Source: Candidatus Omnitrophota bacterium (lineage in GTDB: Bacteria > Omnitrophota > Gorgyraeia > 2-01-FULL-45-10). Taken from it: 11,982 nucleotides of DNA. The stretch's first letter is position 1; the number at the start of each line of letters is the position of its first letter. The position numbers were made by a program, and so were the translations under genes. The stretch is from the NCBI GenBank assembly GCA_026387135.1, contig JAPLMH010000014.1:1-11982 (forward strand), written 5' to 3'. Of this stretch, positions 5,541 through 11,418 are shown one piece after another. A model generated the notes under the pieces. The model was not told where the DNA came from, searched no databases, and saw only the letters and a program-made list of their open reading frames with translations.

Positions 5541-5551
5541 TGGGTTATAAT
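5523..5551 (+). promoter_or_regulatory. Promoter of the zeta-toxin-like gene
   Basis: TTGTAG (5523-5528), 17-nt spacer, perfect TATAAT (5546-5551). The -35 is inside the 3' arm of the preceding terminator. The predicted start, about 5558, is the A of the ATG itself, so the mRNA is probably leaderless. Confidence 0.75.
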
Positions 5552-5557
5552 TATGAC

Positions 5558-6133
5558 ATGGCAAAGCCAAATGTTTATATTATCGCTGGTCCTAACGGGT
5601 CAGGCAAGACAACATTCGCAAGGTTGTTTTTGCCGGATTATGTAAATTGTCCAAATTTTGTAAATGCAGACCTTATCGCCATAGGGCTAGCTCCGTTTGA
5701 ACCACGCGCCGCCGCAATCAAAGCCGGAAAACTTGTTTTGCAACAAATCCATGAGTATGCAATGAGAGGCGTTGATTTTGCTTTTGAAACAACGCTGTCG
5801 GGTAAAGCATATGTAACCTTACTTAACACGTTGAAGAAAAAAGGATGCGGGCTACATCTTTTCTTTTTGTGGGTCCCTAGTCCGGAATTAGCGATAGCAC
5901 GTATTAAGGATAGGGTTGCAGAGGGCGGCCATAATGTTCCACCAGAGGATGTCAGGCGACGATTTACTCGTGGCATATACAATTTCTTTAACTTGTATGA
6001 GCCGCTAGTTGATTCATGGATGCTGTTCGATAATTCCAAAGCGAAACCTGTTTTAATTGCCAAGAGAAAAAATGGGCATATTGAGGCAATTGATGAAGAT
6101 TTATTCAGGATAATCGGGAAAGGCGTAAAATAG
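5558..6133 (+). CDS. Zeta-toxin-like P-loop kinase
   Basis: 191 residues. The ATG at 5558 is chosen over an in-frame ATG at 5519 because TATAAT ends at 5551 and the protein then starts MAKPNVYIIAGPNGSGKTT, the normal zeta start. Walker A GPNGSGKT is at 11-18; NADLI (36-40), FAFETTLSG (74-82), LHLFFLWVPSPELAIARIKDRV and the basic EGGHNVPPEDVRRRF follow in the order of the zeta_toxin family. Classical zeta toxins phosphorylate UDP-N-acetylglucosamine and block wall synthesis. The substrate here is inferred, as many chromosomal relatives are untested. No epsilon antitoxin is nearby; a 50-residue gene starts 3 nt after the stop and is the likely partner. All nucleotide-binding residues are present, so it looks active. 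Confidence 0.88.
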   Translation: MAKPNVYIIAGPNGSGKTTFARLFLPDYVNCPNFVNADLIAIGLAPFEPRAAAIKAGKLVLQQIHEYAMRGVDFAFETTLSGKAYVTLLNTLKKKGCGLHLFFLWVPSPELAIARIKDRVAEGGHNVPPEDVRRRFTRGIYNFFNLYEPLVDSWMLFDNSKAKPVLIAKRKNGHIEAIDEDLFRIIGKGVK

Positions 6134-6136
6134 CAT

Positions 6137-6289
6137 ATGAAAAAGAGAATGTCTTTGCAAGATAAAGCCGAAGCGGCATTGAAAAAAGCAGTGCGACAGG
6201 TTGTCGAACGACATAAGAAAACAGGTCGCTCGCTCGCTGTATGGCAGAATGGCAAAACCGTTCGTATCTCACCGAATACCGTTAGGTAA
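6137..6289 (+). CDS. Small basic protein paired with the zeta-like kinase, possible antitoxin
   Basis: 50 residues, starting 3 nt after the kinase stop (ATG at 6137, TAA at 6287). The sequence starts MKKRMSLQDKAEAALKKAV. A helix of about residues 7-28 (DKAEAALKKAVRQVVERH) is followed by a turn, KKTGRSLAVWQNGKTVRISP, which looks like a short beta hairpin. I recall small proteins of this look beside zeta-like or AAA-type ATPases in several bacterial phyla, but I cannot confirm the family. It lacks the three-helix form of the epsilon antitoxin. Its tight coupling to the kinase supports either an antitoxin or an accessory role. It is too short for many gene callers. Confidence 0.75.
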   Translation: MKKRMSLQDKAEAALKKAVRQVVERHKKTGRSLAVWQNGKTVRISPNTVR

Positions 6290-6323
6290 ATTCCCGCTGG
6301 GGAGCCCCCAATTAACAGGCGAG

Positions 6324-6427
6324 CCACTAAAACATAACCCTATGCCTGCCCCGCACCCAACGTGGTGCGGGGTGAGTAAAATGCTTGCGCAGGGTTTTGT
6401 TTTTCAATCTTCTGTGATATACTTATC
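6324..6427 (+). repeat. Intergenic repeat, copy B (terminator plus promoter, with extra hairpin)
   Basis: It shares CCACTAAAACATAACCCT, TAAAATGCTTGC, AGGGTTTTGTTTTT and CAATCTTCTGTGATATACTTATC (bar one or two bases) with copy A. Its outer stem, 6329-6341/6391-6403, is the same terminator. In place of six bases of copy A it holds a 9-bp GC-rich hairpin, CCCCGCACC (6349-6357)/GGTGCGGGG (6364-6372). The extended -10 TGATATACT is at 6415-6423, giving a start near 6430. Confidence 0.88.
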
Positions 6428-6442
6428 GCAAAGGAGAAAAAG

Positions 6443-7189
6443 ATGAACAGTAGAAATCTCAGAATAGGCATGTTAGTTCTGGCTGGGTTGTTATTTTTAA
6501 GTGCTTCTTCTGTCTATGCCGAAACCGCGGAAGAATACTATAATCGCGGTATCGCTTACGGCAAAGAAGGTAATTTGCCTCAAGCCATCTCCGACTTTAC
6601 CAAGGCCATTGAAATAGATCCTAACTATGCGGATGCTTATTACACCCGTGGAGGCGCTTATCGCATGCAAAGAAACTTTGCACAAGCCATCTCCGATTTT
6701 ACCAAAGCCATTGAAATAAATCCTGGCTATGCCGAAGCTTATTTTAACCGTGGAATAGCTTATGACAGCCAAGGCAACTCTGCCCAAGCTATTAATGACT
6801 GCACCAAGGCCATTGAAATAAGTCCTGACAATGCAGAGGCCTATAACAGCCGTGCCACTGTTTATGTTAACCAGGGAGATTACGCCAAAGCCATCCCTGA
6901 TCTTAATAAGGCCATTGAAATAAATCCCAGCTATACAGATGCCTATTGCAATCGTGGTATTGTTTATACCGGCCAGGGAGATTTCACTAAAGCCATCTCT
7001 GACTTTAATAAAGCTCTTGAAATAAATCCTGACTATGCGCCGGCCTATTATAACCGTTCAGTCGTATACTTTGGGCAGAAAGACTTTGCTAAAGCTTGGG
7101 AAGATGTGCATAAAGCAGAAGGATTAGGGCGTCCCATTAATCCTGCATTCCTCGCTGATCTTAAGAAAGCATCTGGAAGGGAAAGTTAA
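6443..7189 (+). CDS. Exported protein with six tetratricopeptide repeats
   Basis: 248 residues, with AAGGAG 6 nt before the ATG. A Sec signal peptide (MNSRNLRIGM plus the hydrophobic LVLAGLLFL) ends at VYA|ET (26/27). From residue 31, 34-residue repeats follow in register at 31, 65, 99, 133, 167 and 201. Each has the TPR pattern A-Y-x-x-R-G, a Q/A-I-x-D-x-x-K-A-I-E-I helix and a final P (DPNYAD, NPGYAE, SPDNAE and so on). The repeats are very alike, which suggests recent internal duplication. TPRs are protein-binding scaffolds; this one would sit in the periplasm or outside. Partner unknown. It is driven by the copy B promoter and ends at a terminator shared with the opposing Cys-rich gene. 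Confidence 0.88.
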   Translation: MNSRNLRIGMLVLAGLLFLSASSVYAETAEEYYNRGIAYGKEGNLPQAISDFTKAIEIDPNYADAYYTRGGAYRMQRNFAQAISDFTKAIEINPGYAEAYFNRGIAYDSQGNSAQAINDCTKAIEISPDNAEAYNSRATVYVNQGDYAKAIPDLNKAIEINPSYTDAYCNRGIVYTGQGDFTKAISDFNKALEINPDYAPAYYNRSVVYFGQKDFAKAWEDVHKAEGLGRPINPAFLADLKKASGRES

Positions 7190-7218
7190 AGAGCCTATCA
7201 TAAATTGACAGGCTCTTT
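7188..7218. terminator. Bidirectional terminator between the TPR and Cys-rich genes
   Basis: AAAGAGCCT-A-TCA (7188-7200) pairs with TGA-C-AGGCTCTTT (7206-7218), one mismatch, starting in the TPR stop codon. It has T-rich flanks on both strands, so it can serve the convergent genes ending at 7189 and 7239. Confidence 0.8.
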
Positions 7219-7238
7219 AATTATTAAGCTTGCGGAGT

Positions 7239-7490
7239 CTACTTCTTAACGCACTTAGAGCAGCACGTGCCGCCGCAGTCTATATTGCAATCTTCACAGC
7301 ATTTTATTTCGCAGGCCTTACAGCAACGCTCCGATCGATTTACGCATAACTTATCCCAGGTGCCTAACCAATTATAAATGGACTGAGTAATGTTATTCTT
7401 GCGCTTTGCCGCGCCGCTTACAGATGTTGCTGCGATCGCTCCGGAAGCAAAAAATACCAAAAAAACAAGAATAGCTATTCTTCTTACCAT
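7239..7490 (-). CDS. Secreted cysteine-rich mini-protein
   Basis: 83 residues. MVRRIAILVFLVFFASGAIAA is a textbook signal peptide (basic start, hydrophobic core, cleavage after A-I-A or A-A at about 20/21). The mature part is about 62 residues. It has a basic linker (AAKRKN), a TQSIYNWLGTWDKL helix-like piece and then 11 cysteines in the last 35 residues (C, CC, C, CC, C, C, CC, C spacing). Such density means a disulfide knot or metal-binding tail outside the cytoplasm. No known family is recognised. A ribosome site (AAAGGCGG) lies 5 nt upstream, and an extended -10 (TGGTATAAT) at 7524-7516. The only neighbours are repeat-bounded cassettes. It could be a secreted toxin-like peptide, a metal scavenger or an envelope structural peptide. 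Confidence 0.8.
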   Translation of the reverse strand: MVRRIAILVFLVFFASGAIAATSVSGAAKRKNNITQSIYNWLGTWDKLCVNRSERCCKACEIKCCEDCNIDCGGTCCSKCVKK

Positions 7491-7515
7491 AAAAGCCGCC
7501 TTTCTATTTCTATAG

Positions 7516-7524
7516 ATTATACCA
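7516..7524 (-). promoter_or_regulatory. Extended -10 promoter of the Cys-rich gene
   Basis: Minus strand TGG-TATAAT (7524-7516), perfect -10 with extended TG; no clear -35. It is divergent from, and almost back to back with, the promoter at 7538-7566. Confidence 0.65.
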
Positions 7525-7525
7525 C

Positions 7526-7556
7526 AGAGTAAAATACTTGCGCAGGGTTTTGTTTT
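7526..7556. repeat. Intergenic repeat, copy C (short)
   Basis: AGAGTAAAATACTTGCGC plus AGGGTTTTGTTTT, differing from the core of copy B at one base from GAGTAAAAT onward. The left AAAACATAACCCT arm and the AATCTTCTG promoter half are absent. The AGGG-T arm therefore has no terminator partner here, and the TTGCGC instead serves as a -35 box. Confidence 0.8.
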
Positions 7557-7566
7557 GGAGTAGAAT
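7538..7566 (+). promoter_or_regulatory. Promoter of the GYD-receiver operon
   Basis: TTGCGC (7538-7543), 17-nt spacer, TAGAAT (7561-7566). The predicted start is near 7573, before a strong ribosome site AAGGGAGGTG (7576-7585). Confidence 0.65.
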
Positions 7567-7589
7567 AAAAACAGAAAGGGAGGTGTTCT

Positions 7590-7868
7590 ATGGCAACATT
7601 TTTTCTGTACGGAAAGTATTCGCAGGAGGCGCTGAAAGGTATTTCGCCCGACAGGACGAAGAAGGCGCTAGATGCTATAGCAAAGGCAGGCGGCAAGGTG
7701 AAGTCAATGTATGCGCTTCTGGGTAAGTATGATATCGTGTTGATAGCGGAGTTCCCGGCGGTCGCGGAAGTGATGAAGGCGTCCATCGCCTTGAACAAGC
7801 TGACCGGTATAGCCTTTACCAGCTTCCCGGCGATCAGTATCGAGGAATTTGACAAGATCACCGCGTAA
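7590..7868 (+). CDS. GYD domain protein
   Basis: 92 residues with a strong AAGGGAGGTG 4-5 nt upstream. It matches the GYD family of small ferredoxin-like-fold proteins: MATFFLYGKYSQEALKGI (N-terminal strand), DRTKKALDAIAKAGGKVKSMYALLGKYDIV with the signature G-x-Y-D (GKYD, 45-48), then LIAEFPAVAEVMKASIALNKLTGIAFTSFPAISIEEFDKI. The fold resembles the Lrp/AsnC ligand-binding (RAM) half, but no DNA-binding domain is present. Biochemical function is unknown in the family; a ligand-sensing or oligomeric role is likely. It is separated by 13 nt from a stand-alone receiver, so the two are probably co-transcribed and may form a small signalling unit. Confidence 0.82.
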   Translation: MATFFLYGKYSQEALKGISPDRTKKALDAIAKAGGKVKSMYALLGKYDIVLIAEFPAVAEVMKASIALNKLTGIAFTSFPAISIEEFDKITA

Positions 7869-7881
7869 AAAAGGGATCTCT

Positions 7882-8301
7882 ATGGCCAAAGAAAGAGTTC
7901 TTGTAGTTGACGACGAAAGAGAGTTTGTTGACGTCATTTCCGAAAGGCTCGGGGCAAAAGGATTTGATATCCTTAGGGCATTTGACGGAAAAGAGGGTAT
8001 CGAGAGAGCGCAGGCGGATAAGCCCGACCTTATAATACTCGATATCGCGATGCCCGAAATGAACGGTTATGATGTATGCAGAAAGCTCAAACTTGACGAA
8101 AAATTCAAAGACACCCCGATAATCATATTGACCGCTAAGTTCCAGCCCAATGACATCAGGTTTGGGGTGGGTATGGGCGCGGACGCGTATCTGACGAAAC
8201 CATTGGAACTCGAACCGTTGCTGCAGACGGTAAAAGCGCTCTTAAAAGTCAGGAAAAGGCGGATCAGGGAAAGCGTTGGGAGCAAACCAAGGAAGAGCTA
8301 A
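7882..8301 (+). CDS. Stand-alone CheY-like response regulator receiver
   Basis: 139 residues. The ATG at 7882, preceded by AAGGGA, is preferred to an upstream in-frame start inside the GYD gene. The complete receiver chemistry is visible: acidic pair D10-D11, phospho-acceptor D54 in ILDIAMPEMNGYD, T84 (ILTA) and K106 (TKP). A short basic tail (KVRKRRIRESVGSKPRKS) replaces an output domain, so it acts through protein contacts or as a phosphate sink, as CheY, Spo0F or DivK types do. No histidine kinase is in the window. It is co-transcribed with the GYD gene. Its stop overlaps by 4 nt the stop of a convergent gene. Confidence 0.93.
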   Translation: MAKERVLVVDDEREFVDVISERLGAKGFDILRAFDGKEGIERAQADKPDLIILDIAMPEMNGYDVCRKLKLDEKFKDTPIIILTAKFQPNDIRFGVGMGADAYLTKPLELEPLLQTVKALLKVRKRRIRESVGSKPRKS

Positions 8302-8792
8302 CGAGCCGTCGGGGTGTCCGGCTCTTCTATCTTTACATCCTTACCCATATAATTTCCTTCGAAATTTTCCATCTCTATTTTTTTGCGTCTCTCGGACGCC
8401 AGGAGTATTCGCTTCGCCATCGTATCATCGGGGTTGGTCTCGAGAGCTTTTTTACTATTAGCTATAGTAGCGTCAAGCCCTTCGATCATCTCTTTTTTAA
8501 CGTTTGGATCAGCATCTCGCCACACCTTAGTTTCTATCGTTTCATCGGGCCTTATCTTTATGCTCTGCGTTGCATCCAAAGTCTTGTTATGGTCTTTCAG
8601 TTTATTCAGGTCGTATACGCGAGGCTCCGGACTGGTATCCACGGACACGGACCCCATGGACTTATCCGGACCGGATAACATAGGAGATGACGGAGTCTTC
8701 GTGTGAACGATTAACCTTAAAGTAAAAGCTGCCGCTATAAGTAATATCGCTATAAGGACGGCATTGATACGTACAAAATTATACTTTTTCAT
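8298..8792 (-). CDS. Membrane-anchored protein of unknown function, last gene of the pilin operon
   Basis: 164 residues. It starts MKKYNFVRIN, then a single hydrophobic helix (about 11-29, AVLIAILLIAAAFTLRLIV), so it is probably a type II inner-membrane protein with the rest in the periplasm. A Ser/Pro-rich linker (about 33-60) leads to a charged helical C-terminus, GLDATIANSKKALETNPDDTMAKRILLASERRKK, which looks like one and a half TPR-type helices (K-A-L-x-x-N-P-D-D). No family recognised. It starts 9 nt after the PilX-like gene without a clear ribosome site, suggesting translational coupling. It may assist pseudopilus assembly. The stop overlaps that of the receiver gene on the other strand. 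Confidence 0.75.
   Translation of the reverse strand: MKKYNFVRINAVLIAILLIAAAFTLRLIVHTKTPSSPMLSGPDKSMGSVSVDTSPEPRVYDLNKLKDHNKTLDATQSIKIRPDETIETKVWRDADPNVKKEMIEGLDATIANSKKALETNPDDTMAKRILLASERRKKIEMENFEGNYMGKDVKIEEPDTPTAR
8303..8333 (+). terminator. Possible weak terminator after the receiver gene
   Basis: GAGCCG (8303-8308)/CGGCTC (8319-8324), 10-nt loop, then TTCTATCTTT. It is wholly inside the 3' end of the convergent gene, so it is weakly supported. Confidence 0.35.
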
Positions 8793-8801
8793 AGGGACTA
8801 T

Positions 8802-10268
8802 TTAGTTTCCGGTCATCTCCCATTCAGTTTTATAAACAGACGTGTCGAGGGCGAAATTAAAATAGATGGTCCTGTATCCTGGCGGCAGGCCCATGGGAGG
8901 GGTCCATGTGCCGAGCAGATTATACATGGTCCTGTCATTCTTCTTGTTAGCGTCTACGGTGTCTATAGTCACGGTGCCTTCGGCGAATATAGCGTTATGG
9001 GATGTCCCGCCCATAAGGGCCGTGAAATTTCCGGCGGTATATACTATGAAATTACCTTTCAGCTGGCTGTTGCCGGTGTCTCTCCCGCATATGGTGACAT
9101 CGCCGAGCGCGACTACCGCAAGCGTGTCATTTGCGTCATTAGTCGGCTGGAATATATCGACGTTCCCCGTGCAGACTATCGTGTGGGTGAACGCGCCGCC
9201 TTTCCACTTGGTGTCGGTCTTATTAATGAATAGATCGCCGTCAACGAATATTATCTCAGTGCCTTTCGGCACGGCGCGTTTATTTAACTGCGAGGAGGTG
9301 TCTATGTCCAGAAGCTTGACCCTTTTTCCATGCACATTTATATGGTCTTTGAAGCTTGCCGGAGTCGTTACCGGCGAGAAATAATTTATCTCGCCCGGCG
9401 CGATATCCAGATTATTGGCCTGATCCAGGTATTGTGTGTAGTAGTATATGAAAGCGTCTTTCTCGTCTATGACAAGATCGCCGTTTATATCGTTTGTATA
9501 AAATGTAGCGAGCTTAGAGTCGGTCTTATCGGTTGTGCCGGCCTGGGCTTCGGCCATGGCCTTGGTAACATATCCCAGAGGATTTCCAGAAGCGTCCGCG
9601 TCCGAAAATACATATGATGTGCCCTTCGTATTAAAAGGTTCGTTTAGCCAGAATGAGAGATCAGATATACCTCCCACGTTATTTTGGGAGCCTCCGTTCA
9701 CAGTAACAAGGTTGGTAGGCCCGTTTATCGTGACCGTGCCGCCTGGGCCTGCCAGCAAAGGCCCTTCAATATATACGGAGCTCGATTTCGGATTCTTCTT
9801 ATTGCTATCATCCAGATGGCCGGTCAATACTATATTGCCCGCGGACGATACAGGCGCCGGGCCTATAGATGTGGCGGTATAGCCGTATTTTACAGTGATC
9901 CGGGAAGTCGCGCCGCCTGAAATTCCGGTTGAAATTATCCCCAGTACGCCTGTTTTGGCGGCGCTATTATAGCTTATAGGATAGGCGGCGGCGTTATAGG
10001 TGGCCAACGTCTTTCCAGCCGCAGTAACTGTACCGGACGAGACCTGATTTGCCCAGTCGATATTCTGATTTCGCTGGGATTTAAGATGGGCGTAAAGTCT
10101 CTCGGCCCCGGATACTGCTCCGCAATATGCGTTCATGTGATCGGTGTCTCTCCTGGCCTGCCCCATCTCGCTCGTACCTATATTTATCAGAGTAGTGCCA
10201 GCCAGGATAAGGATGGCCATCGAAGCGAGTACCAACAACAAGATAAAACCTTTATTTCGTCTCATCAT
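8802..10268 (-). CDS. PilX-like large minor pilin with a dockerin-type calcium loop
   Basis: 488 residues. The ATG at 10268 overlaps the upstream stop (ATGA), and GAGGA lies just before it; a second ATG at 10265 is equally possible. MMRRNKGFILLLVLASMAIL with a hydrophobic helix (about 5-30) and no Glu at +5 is the PilX-type start, not a major pilin. The rest is a Gly/Thr/Asn-rich, beta-rich region with repeated I-V-x-G-N/V-D-G-D strands (IEGPLLAGPGGTVTINGPTN; DGDLFINKTD; TGNVDIF; LGDVTICG; AEGTVTIDT), like polymer-type or DUF7305 adhesin domains. Residues 260-271 read DINGDLVIDEKD, a Ca2+-binding EF-hand/dockerin loop. It is probably at the tip of a type IV pilus or secretion pseudopilus. Exact partners unknown. 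Confidence 0.85.
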   Translation of the reverse strand: MMRRNKGFILLLVLASMAILILAGTTLINIGTSEMGQARRDTDHMNAYCGAVSGAERLYAHLKSQRNQNIDWANQVSSGTVTAAGKTLATYNAAAYPISYNSAAKTGVLGIISTGISGGATSRITVKYGYTATSIGPAPVSSAGNIVLTGHLDDSNKKNPKSSSVYIEGPLLAGPGGTVTINGPTNLVTVNGGSQNNVGGISDLSFWLNEPFNTKGTSYVFSDADASGNPLGYVTKAMAEAQAGTTDKTDSKLATFYTNDINGDLVIDEKDAFIYYYTQYLDQANNLDIAPGEINYFSPVTTPASFKDHINVHGKRVKLLDIDTSSQLNKRAVPKGTEIIFVDGDLFINKTDTKWKGGAFTHTIVCTGNVDIFQPTNDANDTLAVVALGDVTICGRDTGNSQLKGNFIVYTAGNFTALMGGTSHNAIFAEGTVTIDTVDANKKNDRTMYNLLGTWTPPMGLPPGYRTIYFNFALDTSVYKTEWEMTGN

Positions 10269-10861
10269 ATATTCCTCAAGAATACGGTTTGTGCCAACTC
10301 CACTTTTACATGGTAAGGAGGTTGGCCGCCTACGTGCACATCTCTTTCCACCGTAGCGGTAACCGTTACGCATTGTGGCGGTGTAACGGTGGCCGTGTTC
10401 GGAGGTGTCACCTCACCTGGTAATTCAAAAGAAAGGCCCGTCAATCCGGTGGTGCCGCTTACGGGCGACTGGACATTATTATGATAGAGCTTCATAGGAT
10501 TTTCTGTTTTCAGCGTAAAGAAAGACTGGTTGTTGATGTTTTTGATATTATAGCTTATCCGTACTATGTTGGGACTGATAACCCCATGAGTAGGAAGGGC
10601 TGTAGCCCATGCTATGCCGTTCCGCCTGGAATACTGGACCCCTGAAATTGAATCCGTGCCGGCGGCATTATCTCTCGAACCATAGATTATCGTCTTAACC
10701 GCTATCCTGGCTATCCTCTGCGCTTCTATTCTCGGCATGAATTGCGTCCACCAGGCGGAGCCCATGACATATACCGACCATGTGCTGAGCACTATGAATA
10801 GTGAGACGGTTGTGGATATAAGGATTTCAAGTAGGGTGAGGCCTTTATTGCGTTTGCGCAT
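10265..10861 (-). CDS. PilW-like minor pseudopilin
   Basis: 198 residues. The ATG at 10861 begins 1 nt after the upstream stop. It gives the short leader MRKRNKG followed by LTLLEILISTTVSLFIVLSTW: prepilin-peptidase site after Gly7, Glu at +5, and a hydrophobic N-helix. A GTG at 10879 in frame would add six residues and overlap the previous gene, but no better ribosome site supports it. The C-terminal globular part has paired motifs (VTPPQCVTVTATVERDV; HVKVELAQTVFLRNI) typical of PilW/minor pilin folds. It is processed by PilD and built into the pilus tip complex. Its stop overlaps the start of the PilX-like gene. Confidence 0.87.
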   Translation of the reverse strand: MRKRNKGLTLLEILISTTVSLFIVLSTWSVYVMGSAWWTQFMPRIEAQRIARIAVKTIIYGSRDNAAGTDSISGVQYSRRNGIAWATALPTHGVISPNIVRISYNIKNINNQSFFTLKTENPMKLYHNNVQSPVSGTTGLTGLSFELPGEVTPPNTATVTPPQCVTVTATVERDVHVGGQPPYHVKVELAQTVFLRNI

Positions 10862-10862
10862 A

Positions 10863-11354
10863 TCAGTGCTCACGTTCACACATATATGAGGCGGCGCTTA
10901 CGGAATACGTCTGGCCCCGCCCCATAAGAGGAGTCTTCTCGACCCACGAGACGATGAACCCGACGATCTTATATCTGATCCCGTCAAAAGTTAAATCGCC
11001 CCCAGATGTCCGTATATTATCCGGATACCACGGAGAGCAGGTTAACCGGCCTATAAGATCATCGGAAGTATTCGTAGTGCCGCGGTCGTCTATCGTAACA
11101 TTTTTGTAACCACCGGTGGCTAAAGGCATAGTGGTATAGTATGCTCCTCCCAGACTGCCGCCATCATCATTATATCCGGCCTGCATCTCCTGGTCCATAT
11201 AAGTGTTGAGTATTGAATTCGCCTTAGCGATATGTTTGCCGCGATTTACCGAGGATAGCGAAAGATAATATGCCCCCGTAACTCCTATAAGCAGGATGCT
11301 TAAGAGGAGGATGCCAACCAGGCTCTCTATTAAAGTTACTCCTTTATTATTCAT
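10863..11354 (-). CDS. PilV-like minor pseudopilin
   Basis: 163 residues. The leader is MNNKG|VTLIESLVGILLLSILL, with Gly at -1 and Glu at +5, and a classic methylated hydrophobic N-helix (6-30). The mature globular part has two cysteines (near TCSPWYPD and at the end, YMCEREH) that could form the usual C-terminal disulfide. First gene of a minor-pilin set (V-W-X order), with the promoter 11370-11397 just upstream. It would be processed by a PilD-type peptidase, which is not in this window. No strong ribosome site is visible and the predicted leader is only about 9 nt. Confidence 0.87.
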   Translation of the reverse strand: MNNKGVTLIESLVGILLLSILLIGVTGAYYLSLSSVNRGKHIAKANSILNTYMDQEMQAGYNDDGGSLGGAYYTTMPLATGGYKNVTIDDRGTTNTSDDLIGRLTCSPWYPDNIRTSGGDLTFDGIRYKIVGFIVSWVEKTPLMGRGQTYSVSAASYMCEREH

Positions 11355-11369
11355 CGTATGTCAGATTCT

Positions 11370-11397
11370 ATAATAGCACAGAAAAATAGATTTGCAA
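11370..11397 (-). promoter_or_regulatory. Promoter of the minor-pilin operon
   Basis: Minus strand: TTGCAA (11397-11392), 16-nt spacer, TATTAT (11375-11370). The predicted start is near 11363, upstream of PilV and downstream of the pseudouridine synthase stop. The pilin genes therefore need not depend on read-through. Confidence 0.65.
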
Positions 11398-11418
11398 AAT
11401 AAAAGATATGCGAAACGA

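Noticed and set aside
6281..6321. Integron attC-like site (GTTAGGT ... AATTAAC)
   Set aside because: GTTAGGT lies inside the end of the small partner gene, the opposing motif does not fit the RYYYAAC consensus, and no integrase is present.
5638..6327. 229-codon frame on the minus strand opposite the zeta-like kinase
   Set aside because: Antisense shadow of a clear P-loop kinase; no ribosome site or domain.
4857..7556. CRISPR-like array from the repeated blocks
   Set aside because: Only three copies, more than 1 kb apart, with genes between them and no uniform spacers or cas genes.
8866..9384. 172-codon plus-strand frame opposite the PilX-like gene
   Set aside because: Shadow ORF; the minus-strand frame has a PilX-type N-terminal membrane helix, beta repeats and operon overlap.
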